64,000 nucleotides of DNA, taken from assembly GCF_004683885.1 (NCBI RefSeq), contig NZ_CP038440.1:406001-470000 (forward strand), given 5' to 3'. This document shows positions 1-8,869 of the stretch, piece by piece. The position numbers and the translations under genes are program-made. How positions within the stretch are numbered: the stretch's first letter is position 1; each line of letters starts with the position of its first letter. The stretch comes from Brevundimonas sp. MF30-B (lineage in GTDB: Bacteria; Pseudomonadota; Alphaproteobacteria; Caulobacterales; Caulobacteraceae). The notes below the pieces were generated by a model. The model saw only the letters and a program-made list of their open reading frames with translations, made no database searches and was not told the origin of the DNA.

Positions 1-965
1 TCGGCCGGCGCCACGATCGGGGTCCCGGTCGAGGCGGCGAAGTCGATGCCTTGGTGCATCTTGCGATAGCCCGAGATCGGGTGCGTGCGCACGCCGTAGC
101 CGGACGAAACCCGACGGAAATTCTGTAGGGGGGTGCGCATCATCGCCGAACGCAGGTTCTTCCCGTTGGCGTCGAAATACTGAGCCTCGCGCGCGCCGGC
201 GGGCTGGAAGCGGTAGAAGACGTGTCCCTTGAGCTCAGCGTACAGCAGGTCGCCGGTCTCAATGGTGCGCCCGCCTTCGGTAACCGCCCGGTCGAAGACC
301 AGGGTGAACTCGTCGGACGCCCGCACGTCGCGCTGCATGTCCAGCTTGTGGGCGAACAGCTGGCTGGCGCGGCGCACAATGGCGGAGGTCGCGCCCATGT
401 TGCGGGCCGTGGCGAACAAGGAGCGTTCGACGTCGCCGTTCAAAACCAACGTCTCGCGCGTGACCTTCTCTTCGAGAGCCCGCAGACGAAGCGCGCCGTC
501 GAAGCTGCGGGACACGGTCAGCTGAGTGGCCGGGCCCGTGCGCATGGTCAGGCCGATCAGGCGGGCGTCGCCGCGGCCGGCGCGCTCCTTGGCGATGGCG
601 GTTTCGAACTTGAGCCCGGCGCGCAGCTCCTTGAGGTCGAAGGCGCCGGCCACCGTCGCCGCCACCGCGGCGGCTTCCTCGGCGGTGACGCCGGTGCGGC
701 GAACGGCCTGTTCGAAGGTTTCACCGCGACGGATCTGAACCGGGACGGCTTCCGGCGTCGTGAGCCCCGCAGGAGCGCCCGCGGCGGCGAACGCCTGAGC
801 CTCTAGGGCGTTGAGCTGGGTGACGCTGAGCGGAGGCGCTTCGTGGGCGCGGGCCGGTTGATGGACAGCCTTTCCGGCCATCAGTGCGACGGAAACCGCC
901 GCGACAGTGGTGAGCAGATGAGGCGACAGACGCATCGGCTGTCGACGCGGATCGAACTGAGCCAT
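1..965 (-). CDS. M23 family metallopeptidase, 3' end outside window
   Basis: Peptidoglycan endopeptidase of the M23 (lysostaphin/LytM) family, expected to act in the periplasm. The reading frame opens with ATG at 965 (MAQFDPRRQ...), has a hydrophobic signal/anchor at about residues 14-32, and runs without a stop to the window edge. Near the edge it shows the M23 hallmarks: a SGYGVRTHPISG stretch followed by HQGIDF, which contains the HxxxD zinc motif, then a GTPIVAPA strand. The middle region (about residues 60-270) is an OapA/LysM-like and helical spacer typical of long M23 proteins of alphaproteobacteria. The C-terminal catalytic HxH is beyond the window, so the protein is incomplete here. 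It is divergent from the ydbH-like gene. Confidence 0.85.
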   Translation of the reverse strand, partial: MAQFDPRRQPMRLSPHLLTTVAAVSVALMAGKAVHQPARAHEAPPLSVTQLNALEAQAFAAAGAPAGLTTPEAVPVQIRRGETFEQAVRRTGVTAEEAAAVAATVAGAFDLKELRAGLKFETAIAKERAGRGDARLIGLTMRTGPATQLTVSRSFDGALRLRALEEKVTRETLVLNGDVERSLFATARNMGATSAIVRRASQLFAHKLDMQRDVRASDEFTLVFDRAVTEGGRTIETGDLLYAELKGHVFYRFQPAGAREAQYFDANGKNLRSAMMRTPLQNFRRVSSGYGVRTHPISGYRKMHQGIDFAASTGTPIVAPA

Positions 966-1344
966 CGGTCCCCGGCAGCGACGGCGCACTTCAGCGCCTA
1001 GACACAATAAACAAGCACTGGAATCACAGTGACCGCGACCAGATCCCCCGACCGCGAGGCAAGCCGTATAGCCTGCTGAGTCCATCCTGTGAAGACAGTC
1101 GGTTACAAATGGTTAACCGGAGTGAAGCGCCGGGGGCTGTCGAGGGGGCCGATAGTGTCGTGGAAAGTGATCGACGGGCGCTTGTCGCCCTATCTTGTGT
1201 TCACGATACCAGCCACACCCAGATATCGCCTCGGTTGACTGCAAGTGTCCCACCTGCCACGCAGCAGTGTTCTTGCGGCAACGCTGTCGCGAAGCGCACG
1301 TTTGTCATCCTTGACCGTCTTCTGTCCTTGAGCGGACTCGTCGC
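966..1344. other. Intergenic region between divergent M23 peptidase and ydbH-like gene
   Basis: A 379-bp gap that must hold the promoters of two divergent genes. I see no convincing RNA gene, repeat or conserved operator by eye. A small open frame on the plus strand (1109-1348) has no recognisable domain and is not called. Confidence 0.5.
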
Positions 1345-4300
1345 TTGACCACCACTTCCCCCTACAAAATTCCAGGAGACGACGGGTCCAAGCCGCGGCG
1401 GCCGCGCATTCTGACCGTCATGGCGGCGATACTCGCGATCCTGATCGTGCTGGCGAGCCTGCTGTACCTGAACCGTCGCGCGGCGGCGCGCGAACTGCTC
1501 GTGGGCTGGCTCGAGCAACGAGGAATCGACGCCGAGGTCGACGTCGAGGCGGTCAACCTCAATCGCTTCGTCGCCCGAGTCCGCATCGGCGACGCAGACG
1601 ACCCGGACTTCACCGTAGAGAGGGTCGAGATCGACTATGCCGTGGCGGGGCCCTGGTCAGCCCGCGGCGCTGGAGTGACTCCCAGCCGCATCAGGCTGAT
1701 CCGCCCGATCTTGAGGGCCACCTGGGCGCAGGACCGCTTTTCCCTGGGATCCCTGGACCCGCTGATCGAGGAGTTCCGGTCCCGTCCGCCCAATCCGGAC
1801 TCCGCCCCGCCGGAGGTTATCGTCGAGACCGGCCGGCTGCGGCTCTTGACCGAATACGGCCCCTACCCTGTGCTGGCCGACGCGCGGCTGGTCGATGGCC
1901 GGCTCGTCGCGCTGACGGCGCGGGCGCCGGCGGCGGCGCTCAGGAGCGGACGGATCGAGGCGCGCGGCCTGGCCTGGCGGTTGGATGCAACCGGTCAAGG
2001 CGACGCCCTCAGCTTTGATCTAACCGCCGAGGCCGGCCGCGCTCGCATCGGCGACTCCGCTGTGACTGGGGCCCGCATGAGCCTTGACGGCGCGCTGCCG
2101 TATCCCGATCCCGAGGTGGCGCGCATCGGCGGCGCGGCGCGGGTCGCCGCCGCCGGACAGGCCGAAGAGGTGCGCCTGGGCGCGATGTCGGCGACGGGGG
2201 TAGAGCTGACGGCCGAGTTCGAAGGCCGGGTGCGCGGCTGGCTCGAGGCGTTCGATCTGGGCGGCCGCGTGGGGATGAACCTGGAGGCACGGCGCCTGTC
2301 CGGTCCTTCGGCTCTGGGACACGCCCTGTCGCTGACCATGACCGAGGCCGAGCTGGAGGTTCGACGTCCGCGAAACAGCGCGGCGCGTTGGTCTGTCGCG
2401 GGCCCGGCGCGTGTGAACGCCGGTCGATTGTCGGCCGACGGCCTGAGAGGCGAGGCCGTGACCCTTTCGACCCCAGGTCTGGATGCAGGCGGTCAGGGAC
2501 GGGCGTTCGAGGTTGAGGCGCCGTTGCAGGCCTCGGCCGGGCGGCTGACCTGGTCCGACATCCAACTTCGGCAAGTACAGGCCAGCACCGCCTTTAATCT
2601 CAGCCACGCGGGCGCCACCCTGATCACGGCGACCGGTCGCGCCTCGGCCGCTCGTGCGGAGTGGCCGCTGTTCGGCGCGCCGGCCGGCGACGATGTTCCC
2701 GAGCTGGCGCAGATGAAGCGAGCCCTGTCGAACTTCGCGCTGGACGCCCCCGGCTTCACGTTCACCACCGGCAGTCCGGGAACAACTCTGGCGCTGACGC
2801 GCCCGCTGACGGCGCGACCGCTCAACGGCGGCGTGCTGACGGTATCGGCGGCGAACCGACACCTCTATTCAGCAGAGCCGGGCAGGGCGGGCGGCGGCGC
2901 CCTGCGGCTGGCGGCGACGCGAGGCCAGGGCCTGCCGGCGCTGGACATGACCGTTCCCGACTGGCGGCTCACGCCTTCAGGCTTTGAAGCTCGGCTGACA
3001 GGCCGTGCGGGACTGGACTTCGGCCTGGCGCGCCAGATCGACCTGACCACCGCCGGCCTGCTGGCCTCGTCGGCGGGGCGGCTGACCTACACGGCCCAAG
3101 ACTGCACGCCGCTGACCGTGGCGCGGCTGGAGCTCGAGGAAAACAGCGTCACCGGTATCTCGGGCCGTCTGTGCCCGACCGATGCGCCCCTGGTTCTGGT
3201 CGAGGGCGGGCGCTGGACCGCGCGCGGCCGGTTCGAGGGCGTCGCCGCCGAGGCGCCGTTTCTTCAGATGCAGTTCGCCGACGCCCAGGGTCCGCTGCGC
3301 GTGGACGGCGGTCCGTCCGGCCTGTTGCTGACGGCGGGCGTCGAGGCCGCCAGCGTAACCGACGCCGCCGAGCCCGTGCGCTTCCGCCGCCTTTCGGCGA
3401 GGGGTCGAGCGGGCCTGAGCAACGAGGTCTGGAGCGGCGACTTCGCCCTGTCGCGCGGCGATTTCGCCCTGGGCCAGGTAATGCTGACCCACGACGGCCG
3501 GGCGCAGGCCGGCGGCGTGACGATCGACACCGGCCTGCTGACGTTCGCCGAGGGCGGGCTTCAGCCCAATCTGCTGAGCCCATTAGTCGAGGACTATGTC
3601 CAGAACCCGGTGACGGGCTCGGCGCGGTTCCAAGGCCGATTCGACTGGTCTGCGACATCCGAGGTCGGAACCAGTTCGGGCCGGCTGACCATTCCGTCGC
3701 TGGATTTCGTCAGCCCCGCTGGCCCGGTCGAGGGCCTGTCGGGCGACATCGCCTTCAACAGCCTGGCTCCGCTGCAGGCCGCGCCGGGCCAGCGCCTGAC
3801 GGTTCGGTCACTGAACGCCTTCGCGGACCTGTCGGACCTGGAGCTGGTGTTCGGCCTGGACACCGCCGCCCTGCTGGTCGACGGCGCCGCCGTTCGCGTG
3901 GGCGGCGGCTGGGCGCGGCTTGAGCCGCTGTCCATTCCCTTGGACCCCAAGGCCGCGACGACCGGCGTGCTGGTGCTGGAGAATGTCCAGATCGGCGACC
4001 TGATCTCAGGCGCGGGCTTCGCCGAGCAGGTTCGGATGGATGCGATGGTGTCGGGGCGGCTGCCCTTCACGTGGGACGCCGCGAACGGCGCGCGCGTCTC
4101 GGGCGGCCAGCTGACGGCGACGCGGCCCGGCCGGCTGTCGATCCAGCGCGAGGCTCTCAGCGATCTGGAGGCGGGCGGCGCCGGCGAGGACGTGGCGCCC
4201 AACACCGTGCAGGACCTGGCCTATCAAGCGATGGAGAACCTGGCCTTCGACCTGCTGACGGCCGAGGTGAACAGCCTGGACGGCGGGCGGCTGAATCTGC

Positions 4301-4521
4301 TGTTCCATATCAAGGGACGCCACGATCCGCCCCAGCGGCAGGAGCTGCGCCTGAGCCTGCGCGAACTGATCACTCGCGACTTCCTGAAGCGCGAACTGCC
4401 CTTGCCGTCGGACACGGGGATCGATCTGACGCTGGACACCACGCTGAACGTCAATCAGCTGATTTCGGACCTGATCGCCTATCAGCGCGCGCGGGCCGGC
4501 GAGCTGGAGCCGACGCCGTGA
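1345..4521 (+). CDS. ydbH: YdbH-family AsmA-like intermembrane bridge protein
   Basis: Large (1058 aa) protein with one N-terminal transmembrane segment (about residues 24-44, rich in A/I/L) followed by a long beta-rich periplasmic region. It has the repeated short hydrophobic strands seen in AsmA/TamB/YdbH-type lipid-transfer bridges. The C-terminal ~250 residues match the YdbH 'dicarboxylate transport' domain in style (ENVQIGDLISG, then GVDL-like strands ending TTLNVNQLISDLIAYQ). Identity rests mainly on context: the next two genes are a YnbE-type lipoprotein and a YdbL-type DUF1318 protein, the conserved E. coli triad in which YdbH and YnbE form an inner-to-outer-membrane bridge. The start is TTG at 1345. 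The next in-frame ATG lies inside the membrane segment, so TTG is preferred. Confidence 0.8.
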   Translation: MTTTSPYKIPGDDGSKPRRPRILTVMAAILAILIVLASLLYLNRRAAARELLVGWLEQRGIDAEVDVEAVNLNRFVARVRIGDADDPDFTVERVEIDYAVAGPWSARGAGVTPSRIRLIRPILRATWAQDRFSLGSLDPLIEEFRSRPPNPDSAPPEVIVETGRLRLLTEYGPYPVLADARLVDGRLVALTARAPAAALRSGRIEARGLAWRLDATGQGDALSFDLTAEAGRARIGDSAVTGARMSLDGALPYPDPEVARIGGAARVAAAGQAEEVRLGAMSATGVELTAEFEGRVRGWLEAFDLGGRVGMNLEARRLSGPSALGHALSLTMTEAELEVRRPRNSAARWSVAGPARVNAGRLSADGLRGEAVTLSTPGLDAGGQGRAFEVEAPLQASAGRLTWSDIQLRQVQASTAFNLSHAGATLITATGRASAARAEWPLFGAPAGDDVPELAQMKRALSNFALDAPGFTFTTGSPGTTLALTRPLTARPLNGGVLTVSAANRHLYSAEPGRAGGGALRLAATRGQGLPALDMTVPDWRLTPSGFEARLTGRAGLDFGLARQIDLTTAGLLASSAGRLTYTAQDCTPLTVARLELEENSVTGISGRLCPTDAPLVLVEGGRWTARGRFEGVAAEAPFLQMQFADAQGPLRVDGGPSGLLLTAGVEAASVTDAAEPVRFRRLSARGRAGLSNEVWSGDFALSRGDFALGQVMLTHDGRAQAGGVTIDTGLLTFAEGGLQPNLLSPLVEDYVQNPVTGSARFQGRFDWSATSEVGTSSGRLTIPSLDFVSPAGPVEGLSGDIAFNSLAPLQAAPGQRLTVRSLNAFADLSDLELVFGLDTAALLVDGAAVRVGGGWARLEPLSIPLDPKAATTGVLVLENVQIGDLISGAGFAEQVRMDAMVSGRLPFTWDAANGARVSGGQLTATRPGRLSIQREALSDLEAGGAGEDVAPNTVQDLAYQAMENLAFDLLTAEVNSLDGGRLNLLFHIKGRHDPPQRQELRLSLRELITRDFLKRELPLPSDTGIDLTLDTTLNVNQLISDLIAYQRARAGELEPTP

Positions 4522-4598
4522 CGGCTGGCCAATCGTTCAGAACCCGTTCACCCTCAATGGCGTTTAAGTCGTCGCGAACCAATACGGAGCTTCGCGCC

Positions 4599-4796
4599 AT
4601 GATCCGTCGCCCCAGATCCACAGCCGGCCTGATGCTGGCCGCCGCCGCCCTGTCGATGGGTGCGGCCGCCTGCACGCCCACGGTCCGGCTGGAGGTGGCG
4701 CCGATCTCGATCTACGCCAAGCTCGACGCCGAGGTCCGCGTCAGACTCGATCAGGAGCTGCAGCAGCTCCTGCGCGAGAACCCCAATCTGTTCTGA
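4599..4796 (+). CDS. ynbE: YnbE-like outer-membrane lipoprotein
   Basis: Small lipoprotein of 65 aa. A basic N-terminus (MIRRPRS) and a hydrophobic stretch lead to a lipobox-like GAAAC with Cys25 as the lipidation site. The mature part, VRLEVAPISIYAKLDAEVRVRLDQEL, is typical of YnbE. In E. coli YnbE partners YdbH by beta-strand addition to complete a bridge between membranes. It lies 77 bp after the YdbH gene and 30 bp before the YdbL gene, as in other genomes. The start at 4599 is chosen because the signal peptide begins there. Longer frames upstream merely read through the ydbH end. Confidence 0.85.
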   Translation: MIRRPRSTAGLMLAAAALSMGAAACTPTVRLEVAPISIYAKLDAEVRVRLDQELQQLLRENPNLF

Positions 4797-4826
4797 TCCG
4801 ATAATAGTCGGAGGAAGGCTTCAGTC

Positions 4827-5189
4827 ATGACGTTCCGCAAGCTCTTCGTCATCGGCGCCGCCATCGCGGCGCTGGGGGTGGCGGCCGGCGCGGCCTATGC
4901 GCAGACGGCCCAACAGAAATCGATGATCGACGCCGCCAAGGCGCAGGGCGTGGTCGGCGAACAGGCCGACGGTTACCTGGGCATCCGGCAATCCAGCGCC
5001 GACGCCTCGCTGCGAGAAGCGGTTCAGGTGACCAACGACGCGCGTCGCCGCGCCTATGCGCAAAGCGCGGCTCAGGCCGGCACCACCGCCGAAGTGGCGG
5101 GAGCCCGCATGTTCGAGGCGCAGCTTCTGCCGCGCATCTCGTCCGGCCAGTGGTACCGCAACGCCCAGGGGCAGTGGGTCCAGCGATAG
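4827..5189 (+). CDS. ydbL: YdbL family protein (DUF1318)
   Basis: Periplasmic protein of 120 aa with a cleavable signal peptide (hydrophobic residues 6-24, AYAQ cleavage region). The mature chain has the DUF1318 pattern: QKSMIDAAKAQGVVGEQADGYL, then an ARRRAYAQSAA helix, ending with GQWYRNAQGQW. In E. coli YdbL modulates assembly of the YdbH-YnbE bridge. A purine-rich Shine-Dalgarno (GGAGGAAGG) sits just upstream at about 4810-4818. It is the third gene of the operon, which makes the family call firm. Confidence 0.88.
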   Translation: MTFRKLFVIGAAIAALGVAAGAAYAQTAQQKSMIDAAKAQGVVGEQADGYLGIRQSSADASLREAVQVTNDARRRAYAQSAAQAGTTAEVAGARMFEAQLLPRISSGQWYRNAQGQWVQR

Positions 5190-5211
5190 GCCGCTGCGCC
5201 GCTGATCCGAC

Positions 5212-5481
5212 ATGACGTCGCGCCTCGCCCGCTTCGCCTTGTCGACAGGCCTGGCCGTCGTCATTTCGGTGGCGGTCACGCTGGGGCTCGGGCTGACCTG
5301 GACCGCGATCGGCGGCGGCGCCATGAGCCTGCACGGCTGGATCGCCCTGGCCATCGGCATCTTCGGCACGGCCGCCCTGGCCTGGGGCCTGATGACCCTC
5401 GCCTTTCGCTCGGACCGCGAAGGCTGGGACGACTGCGTCGACAACAGTCTGGACCCGGGCCGCGAAGAGCCGCACGACTGA
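5212..5481 (+). CDS. Small two-helix membrane protein, unknown function
   Basis: An 89-aa protein with two clear transmembrane segments (about residues 8-34 and 42-66) and an acidic C-terminal tail (DREGWDDCVDNS...). I do not recognise a named family. It follows ydbL by 22 bp and ends 3 bp before the hydrolase gene, so it is probably in the same transcript. Its tail would face the cytoplasm if both termini are inside. No catalytic residues are apparent. Confidence 0.6.
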   Translation: MTSRLARFALSTGLAVVISVAVTLGLGLTWTAIGGGAMSLHGWIALAIGIFGTAALAWGLMTLAFRSDREGWDDCVDNSLDPGREEPHD

Positions 5482-5484
5482 GCC

Positions 5485-6237
5485 ATGGACGACATTGCAT
5501 CTCTCTGGCGCCGGCTTGAACCACATGTACAGGTCTATGGGCCGGCGGACGATCGGCCCCGCCCTGCTGTGATCCTGTTCCACGGCTGCGGCGGCCTGCG
5601 CAGCCATCTGCCGCGTTACGCTGAGGCGGCGACCGCAGTCGGATGGCGGACCTTCGTGGTCGATTCCTACGCCCCGCGCGGGATCAGCCGCGCTGTGGCC
5701 CTGACCACTGTCTGCACCGGGCTGAAGCTGCGCGGTCATGAGCGCGGCGGTGATGTCCTGGCCGCCATCCACGGCGTGTCGCAGCGCCCCGATGTCGATG
5801 CGGGCAGGCTGGCGCTCGCCGGCTGGAGCCATGGGGGCTGGGCCATCATGGAGGCCCTGAGCGCCGATCCGGCGAGACCGGGCGCACTGGGCGTGACGGA
5901 CGCCGCCTCCGGCGATCTGTCGGGGGTCAAGGCGGTCTGGCTGGCCTATCCCTACATCGGACCTTGGGCCTTCAACCGGATGCGGCCCTGGCGGCATTGC
6001 CCGCGCCTGCTGGCGGTGACGGCCCGCAAGGATCACCTGACGACGGTGCGCAACGCCGAGCGGGTCAACGCCATGATCCAGGGCTGCGGCGTGACGGTCG
6101 AACACTGGATCGCGGATGGCACCCACGCCTTCGACGAGCCGACCAACAACGGCCCGATGCGGCATAATCCGGATCTGACGCTGGAGGCGCTGGATCGGTT
6201 CGCCCGTTTCCTTCAGGACACGGCGCCCACGCCTTGA
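5485..6237 (+). CDS. Dienelactone-hydrolase-like alpha/beta hydrolase
   Basis: A 250-aa cytoplasmic alpha/beta hydrolase. Visible elements in order are an oxyanion-hole strand-turn FHGCGG (about residue 33), the nucleophile elbow GWSHGG (Ser at about 113), and late acid and base positions in TARKDHLT and GTHAFDEP. This layout matches the dienelactone hydrolase/YghX group. The Ser nucleophile (not Cys) points to an esterase- or peptidase-like activity rather than a true dienelactone hydrolase. The substrate is unknown. It is the last gene of the plus-strand run and converges on the HMG-CoA lyase gene with a 3-bp gap. Confidence 0.72.
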   Translation: MDDIASLWRRLEPHVQVYGPADDRPRPAVILFHGCGGLRSHLPRYAEAATAVGWRTFVVDSYAPRGISRAVALTTVCTGLKLRGHERGGDVLAAIHGVSQRPDVDAGRLALAGWSHGGWAIMEALSADPARPGALGVTDAASGDLSGVKAVWLAYPYIGPWAFNRMRPWRHCPRLLAVTARKDHLTTVRNAERVNAMIQGCGVTVEHWIADGTHAFDEPTNNGPMRHNPDLTLEALDRFARFLQDTAPTP

Positions 6238-6240
6238 ATT

Positions 6241-7158
6241 CTAGCGAGGGAAGCGCCCGGCTCGGCTGAGCGCGCTCGACGCCGGCTTGCCCAGCTTGTC
6301 ACCGATCCAGCGCGCGGCCTCGATCAGGGCGTCCAGGTCGTAGCCGGTGTCGAACCCGCCGCGCTCCAGCATATAGACGAGGTCCTCGGTGGCGATGTTC
6401 CCGGTCGCGCCCGGCGCGAAGGGGCAGCCGCCGATGCCGCCGACCGAGGCGTCCAGTATGGTCACGCCCGCCTCGACGCCCGCATGGGCATTGGCCAGGC
6501 CGGTGTTGCGCGTGTCGTGAAAGTGCAGACGCAACGCGGCGTCCGGCGCGGCGCGGCGCGCGGCCTCGACCTTTTTCGTCACGCTCCACGGGTCGCCGGC
6601 GCCGATGGTGTCGGCCAGGGCGATCTCGGCCACACCCAGGGCGGCGATGCGCCCGACGAGGTCGGCGACCTGATCGGCGGACACCTCGCCGTCGAACGGG
6701 CAACCCCAGACGCAGGACAGTGTGGCCGACAGGCTGGGCGCCGCCCCGGGCTCGCCCTCGGCGTTGGCGCGGCCGGCGACGATGGCGGCCAGCATCTCGA
6801 CCTGCTGATCGACCGACAGGCCCTGGTTCTTCAGGCCGAAGCCGTCGGTGGCCGACATCGCCACATTGACCTCGTCGGCCGATGTGGCGAGCGCGCGGTC
6901 ATAACCCCGGCCGTTCAGGACCAGGCCGATGCGGCTGCGCCCGGCCTCATGCGGCAGGGCGGCCAGCACCTCTTCGGCGCCGGCCATCTGAGGCACGTAT
7001 TTGGGGTGGACGAAGCTGGCGGCCTCGATGCGGCGCGCACCGGCGGTTTCCAGCCGGCGCACAAAGTCGGCGCGCACCTCGGGCGACAGGACCGTCGTCT
7101 CGTTCTGCAGGCCGTCGCGCGGCCCGACCTCGACGATCTGGATGAAGGGTCGGCTCAT
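6241..7158 (-). CDS. mvaB: Hydroxymethylglutaryl-CoA lyase
   Basis: Splits HMG-CoA into acetyl-CoA and acetoacetate, the last step of leucine breakdown. The 305-aa protein has all family motifs: VEVGPRDGLQNE at the N-terminus (catalytic Arg-Asp), metal-binding LHFHDTRNTG, and the signature GGIGGCPFAPGATGN with the active-site Cys. It is a DRE-TIM metallolyase. The start is ATG at 7158, whose ATGA overlaps the stop of the upstream glycosyltransferase gene, so the two may be translationally coupled. A longer open frame upstream of this start is only out-of-frame read-through of that glycosyltransferase. Confidence 0.93.
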   Translation of the reverse strand: MSRPFIQIVEVGPRDGLQNETTVLSPEVRADFVRRLETAGARRIEAASFVHPKYVPQMAGAEEVLAALPHEAGRSRIGLVLNGRGYDRALATSADEVNVAMSATDGFGLKNQGLSVDQQVEMLAAIVAGRANAEGEPGAAPSLSATLSCVWGCPFDGEVSADQVADLVGRIAALGVAEIALADTIGAGDPWSVTKKVEAARRAAPDAALRLHFHDTRNTGLANAHAGVEAGVTILDASVGGIGGCPFAPGATGNIATEDLVYMLERGGFDTGYDLDALIEAARWIGDKLGKPASSALSRAGRFPR

Positions 7159-8816
7159 CGGCCGCCTCCGGGCGGGGCGTAGATCGTCAGGTCCACATCG
7201 TCGCCGGTCGAATAGTTGCGCCCCCGCACCTCGCCGACGGCGCGGCCGACGACGCCCAGACCGGCAGAGGCCTGGCGGAAGGCTTCGGCGTCGCGCGCCT
7301 CGACGATCGCGGGCCGGCCCTCGGCCAGGGCGCGCGCGGCGCCGGCGGCGTCGGTCAGCTGGGTGTCGCGGCCGGTCAGGAAGACGAAGCTGGGCTCGTG
7401 GAAGGTGGTGATGGCGACCGGCCCTGGATAGCGGCCCTGGCGCGGGTGCAGATCGGCGCGCTCCAGCGCCTTCTCCAGCTGGGGCGAAACGGCCAGGGGG
7501 CGCAGCTGTCGAATCGTGCCCGACAAGGCGGCGTGCGAGACGATGCCGAACGCCAGGGCCAGCAGCAGGCCGGTGATCGCCGCCCGATTGATCAGCAGGA
7601 AGCCCCCAATCGCGGCGGCGGCGACAGCCGAAACGATGGTGACGGTGGCCCAGGTCTGGGCCGTGGAGGTGCCGAACTCGGTCAGGCCGTAGACGGTGAT
7701 CAAACAAATCACGACGGAGGCGAAGGCCATCAGCCCGGCTCCGCTCCAGCGCGAGATGCGGCCGATGGGCTGGGTCAGGGCGGCGGCGGCCAGCAGCGCC
7801 AGGGCGCCGAAGGTCGGCAGGGTGTAGTGGGCCAGCTTGGTCGGGGCGAGCTCGAAGATCAGCCAGGCCGGGACCAGCCAGCAGATCAGGAACCTGACAG
7901 CCGGCTCGGCCCGCCGCGACCAGGCCGTCGAGATCGCCGCCGGCAGCAGCAGGGTCGCCGGGAAGAACAGCAGGGGCGCCAGCAGCAGATAGGTGCCGGG
8001 CCAGGCCCCGTGGCTTTCGTGCGCGCCCGCGATCTTGGGCGCCAGGTCGCCGCCGATGGCCTCGCGCCAGAAACCGCCGTCCGTGGCGATGGTGATGGCG
8101 ATGGCCCACGGCCCGACGATCAACGCCGTCAGCGGCAAACCCCAGCCCCAGCCCAGCTTGCCCAGCCAGCGGATGTCGCGGTCCCAGATCGACAGCGCCA
8201 GGATGGCCGGCGCGATGACGATCAGGCCGATCGGCCCCTTGATCAGGATGGATGCGCCGAGGCCCAGCCAGAACAGCAGCTTGTGCAGCCGCTGCGGCCG
8301 CTCGCCCGCACGGGTCGACATATAGATGCGCGCCAGCCCGGCCATGGCCAGGGTGACCGAGCCGCACAGGAAGGCGTCGGTCTTGGCGATGCCGGCCTCG
8401 GTCGACAACAGGAAGGTCGCGCCCAGAATGGCCCCGGCCAGAAAGCCCGCGCGCCGTCCGAAAAGGGCGCCGCCCGCCCAGGCGGCGGCCCAGGCGGCCA
8501 GCATGGCGCCCAGCAGGCTGGGCAGGCGATAGGGACCGATGTCGCGCGCCTCGACGCTGGAGGTCACCGACACCGCCACGGCCTGCAGCCAGTAGATGCC
8601 GACCGGCTTCTTCCAGCGCGGATCGTCCTGGAAGCGAATGTCGACGAAGTCGCCCGTCTCAAGCATCTGGGCCGTCGCCTGGGCGTAGCGGCTCTCGTCG
8701 CGATCCAGCGGCGGCAGCAGCAGCAGACCAGGCAGGCCGGCGATTAGGGCGACAATCATGGCCAGGACGGGCCCGCGCCAGCCGGCGATGTGTCGGTCGA
8801 GGTTGGGGCGCGTCAT
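7155..8816 (-). CDS. PMT/ArnT-type glycosyltransferase family 39 membrane protein
   Basis: A polytopic membrane protein of 553 aa. Its N-terminal LLPPLDRDESRYAQATAQML has the Asp-Arg-Asp-Glu luminal loop of the ArnT/PMT (GT83/GT39) family, and WKKPVGIYWLQA follows. About 11-12 hydrophobic helices fill residues 15-430, and a soluble periplasmic tail follows. Such enzymes move a sugar from a polyprenyl-phosphate carrier to lipid A or protein at the periplasmic face of the inner membrane. Which acceptor is used here cannot be told. It reads straight into the HMG-CoA lyase gene by an ATGA overlap, although the two have no obvious functional link. Confidence 0.85.
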   Translation of the reverse strand: MTRPNLDRHIAGWRGPVLAMIVALIAGLPGLLLLPPLDRDESRYAQATAQMLETGDFVDIRFQDDPRWKKPVGIYWLQAVAVSVTSSVEARDIGPYRLPSLLGAMLAAWAAAWAGGALFGRRAGFLAGAILGATFLLSTEAGIAKTDAFLCGSVTLAMAGLARIYMSTRAGERPQRLHKLLFWLGLGASILIKGPIGLIVIAPAILALSIWDRDIRWLGKLGWGWGLPLTALIVGPWAIAITIATDGGFWREAIGGDLAPKIAGAHESHGAWPGTYLLLAPLLFFPATLLLPAAISTAWSRRAEPAVRFLICWLVPAWLIFELAPTKLAHYTLPTFGALALLAAAALTQPIGRISRWSGAGLMAFASVVICLITVYGLTEFGTSTAQTWATVTIVSAVAAAAIGGFLLINRAAITGLLLALAFGIVSHAALSGTIRQLRPLAVSPQLEKALERADLHPRQGRYPGPVAITTFHEPSFVFLTGRDTQLTDAAGAARALAEGRPAIVEARDAEAFRQASAGLGVVGRAVGEVRGRNYSTGDDVDLTIYAPPGGGR

Positions 8817-8869
8817 GGCGCTGTCGTATCACGAGGCCCGCACCGCCTGAAAGCGGGCTTGACGGCGCC

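Noticed and set aside
6241..8367. A 708-residue open frame that would fuse HMG-CoA lyase to an upstream region
   Set aside because: The upstream part is the wrong frame of the glycosyltransferase gene. The lyase motif starts at the ATG at 7158.
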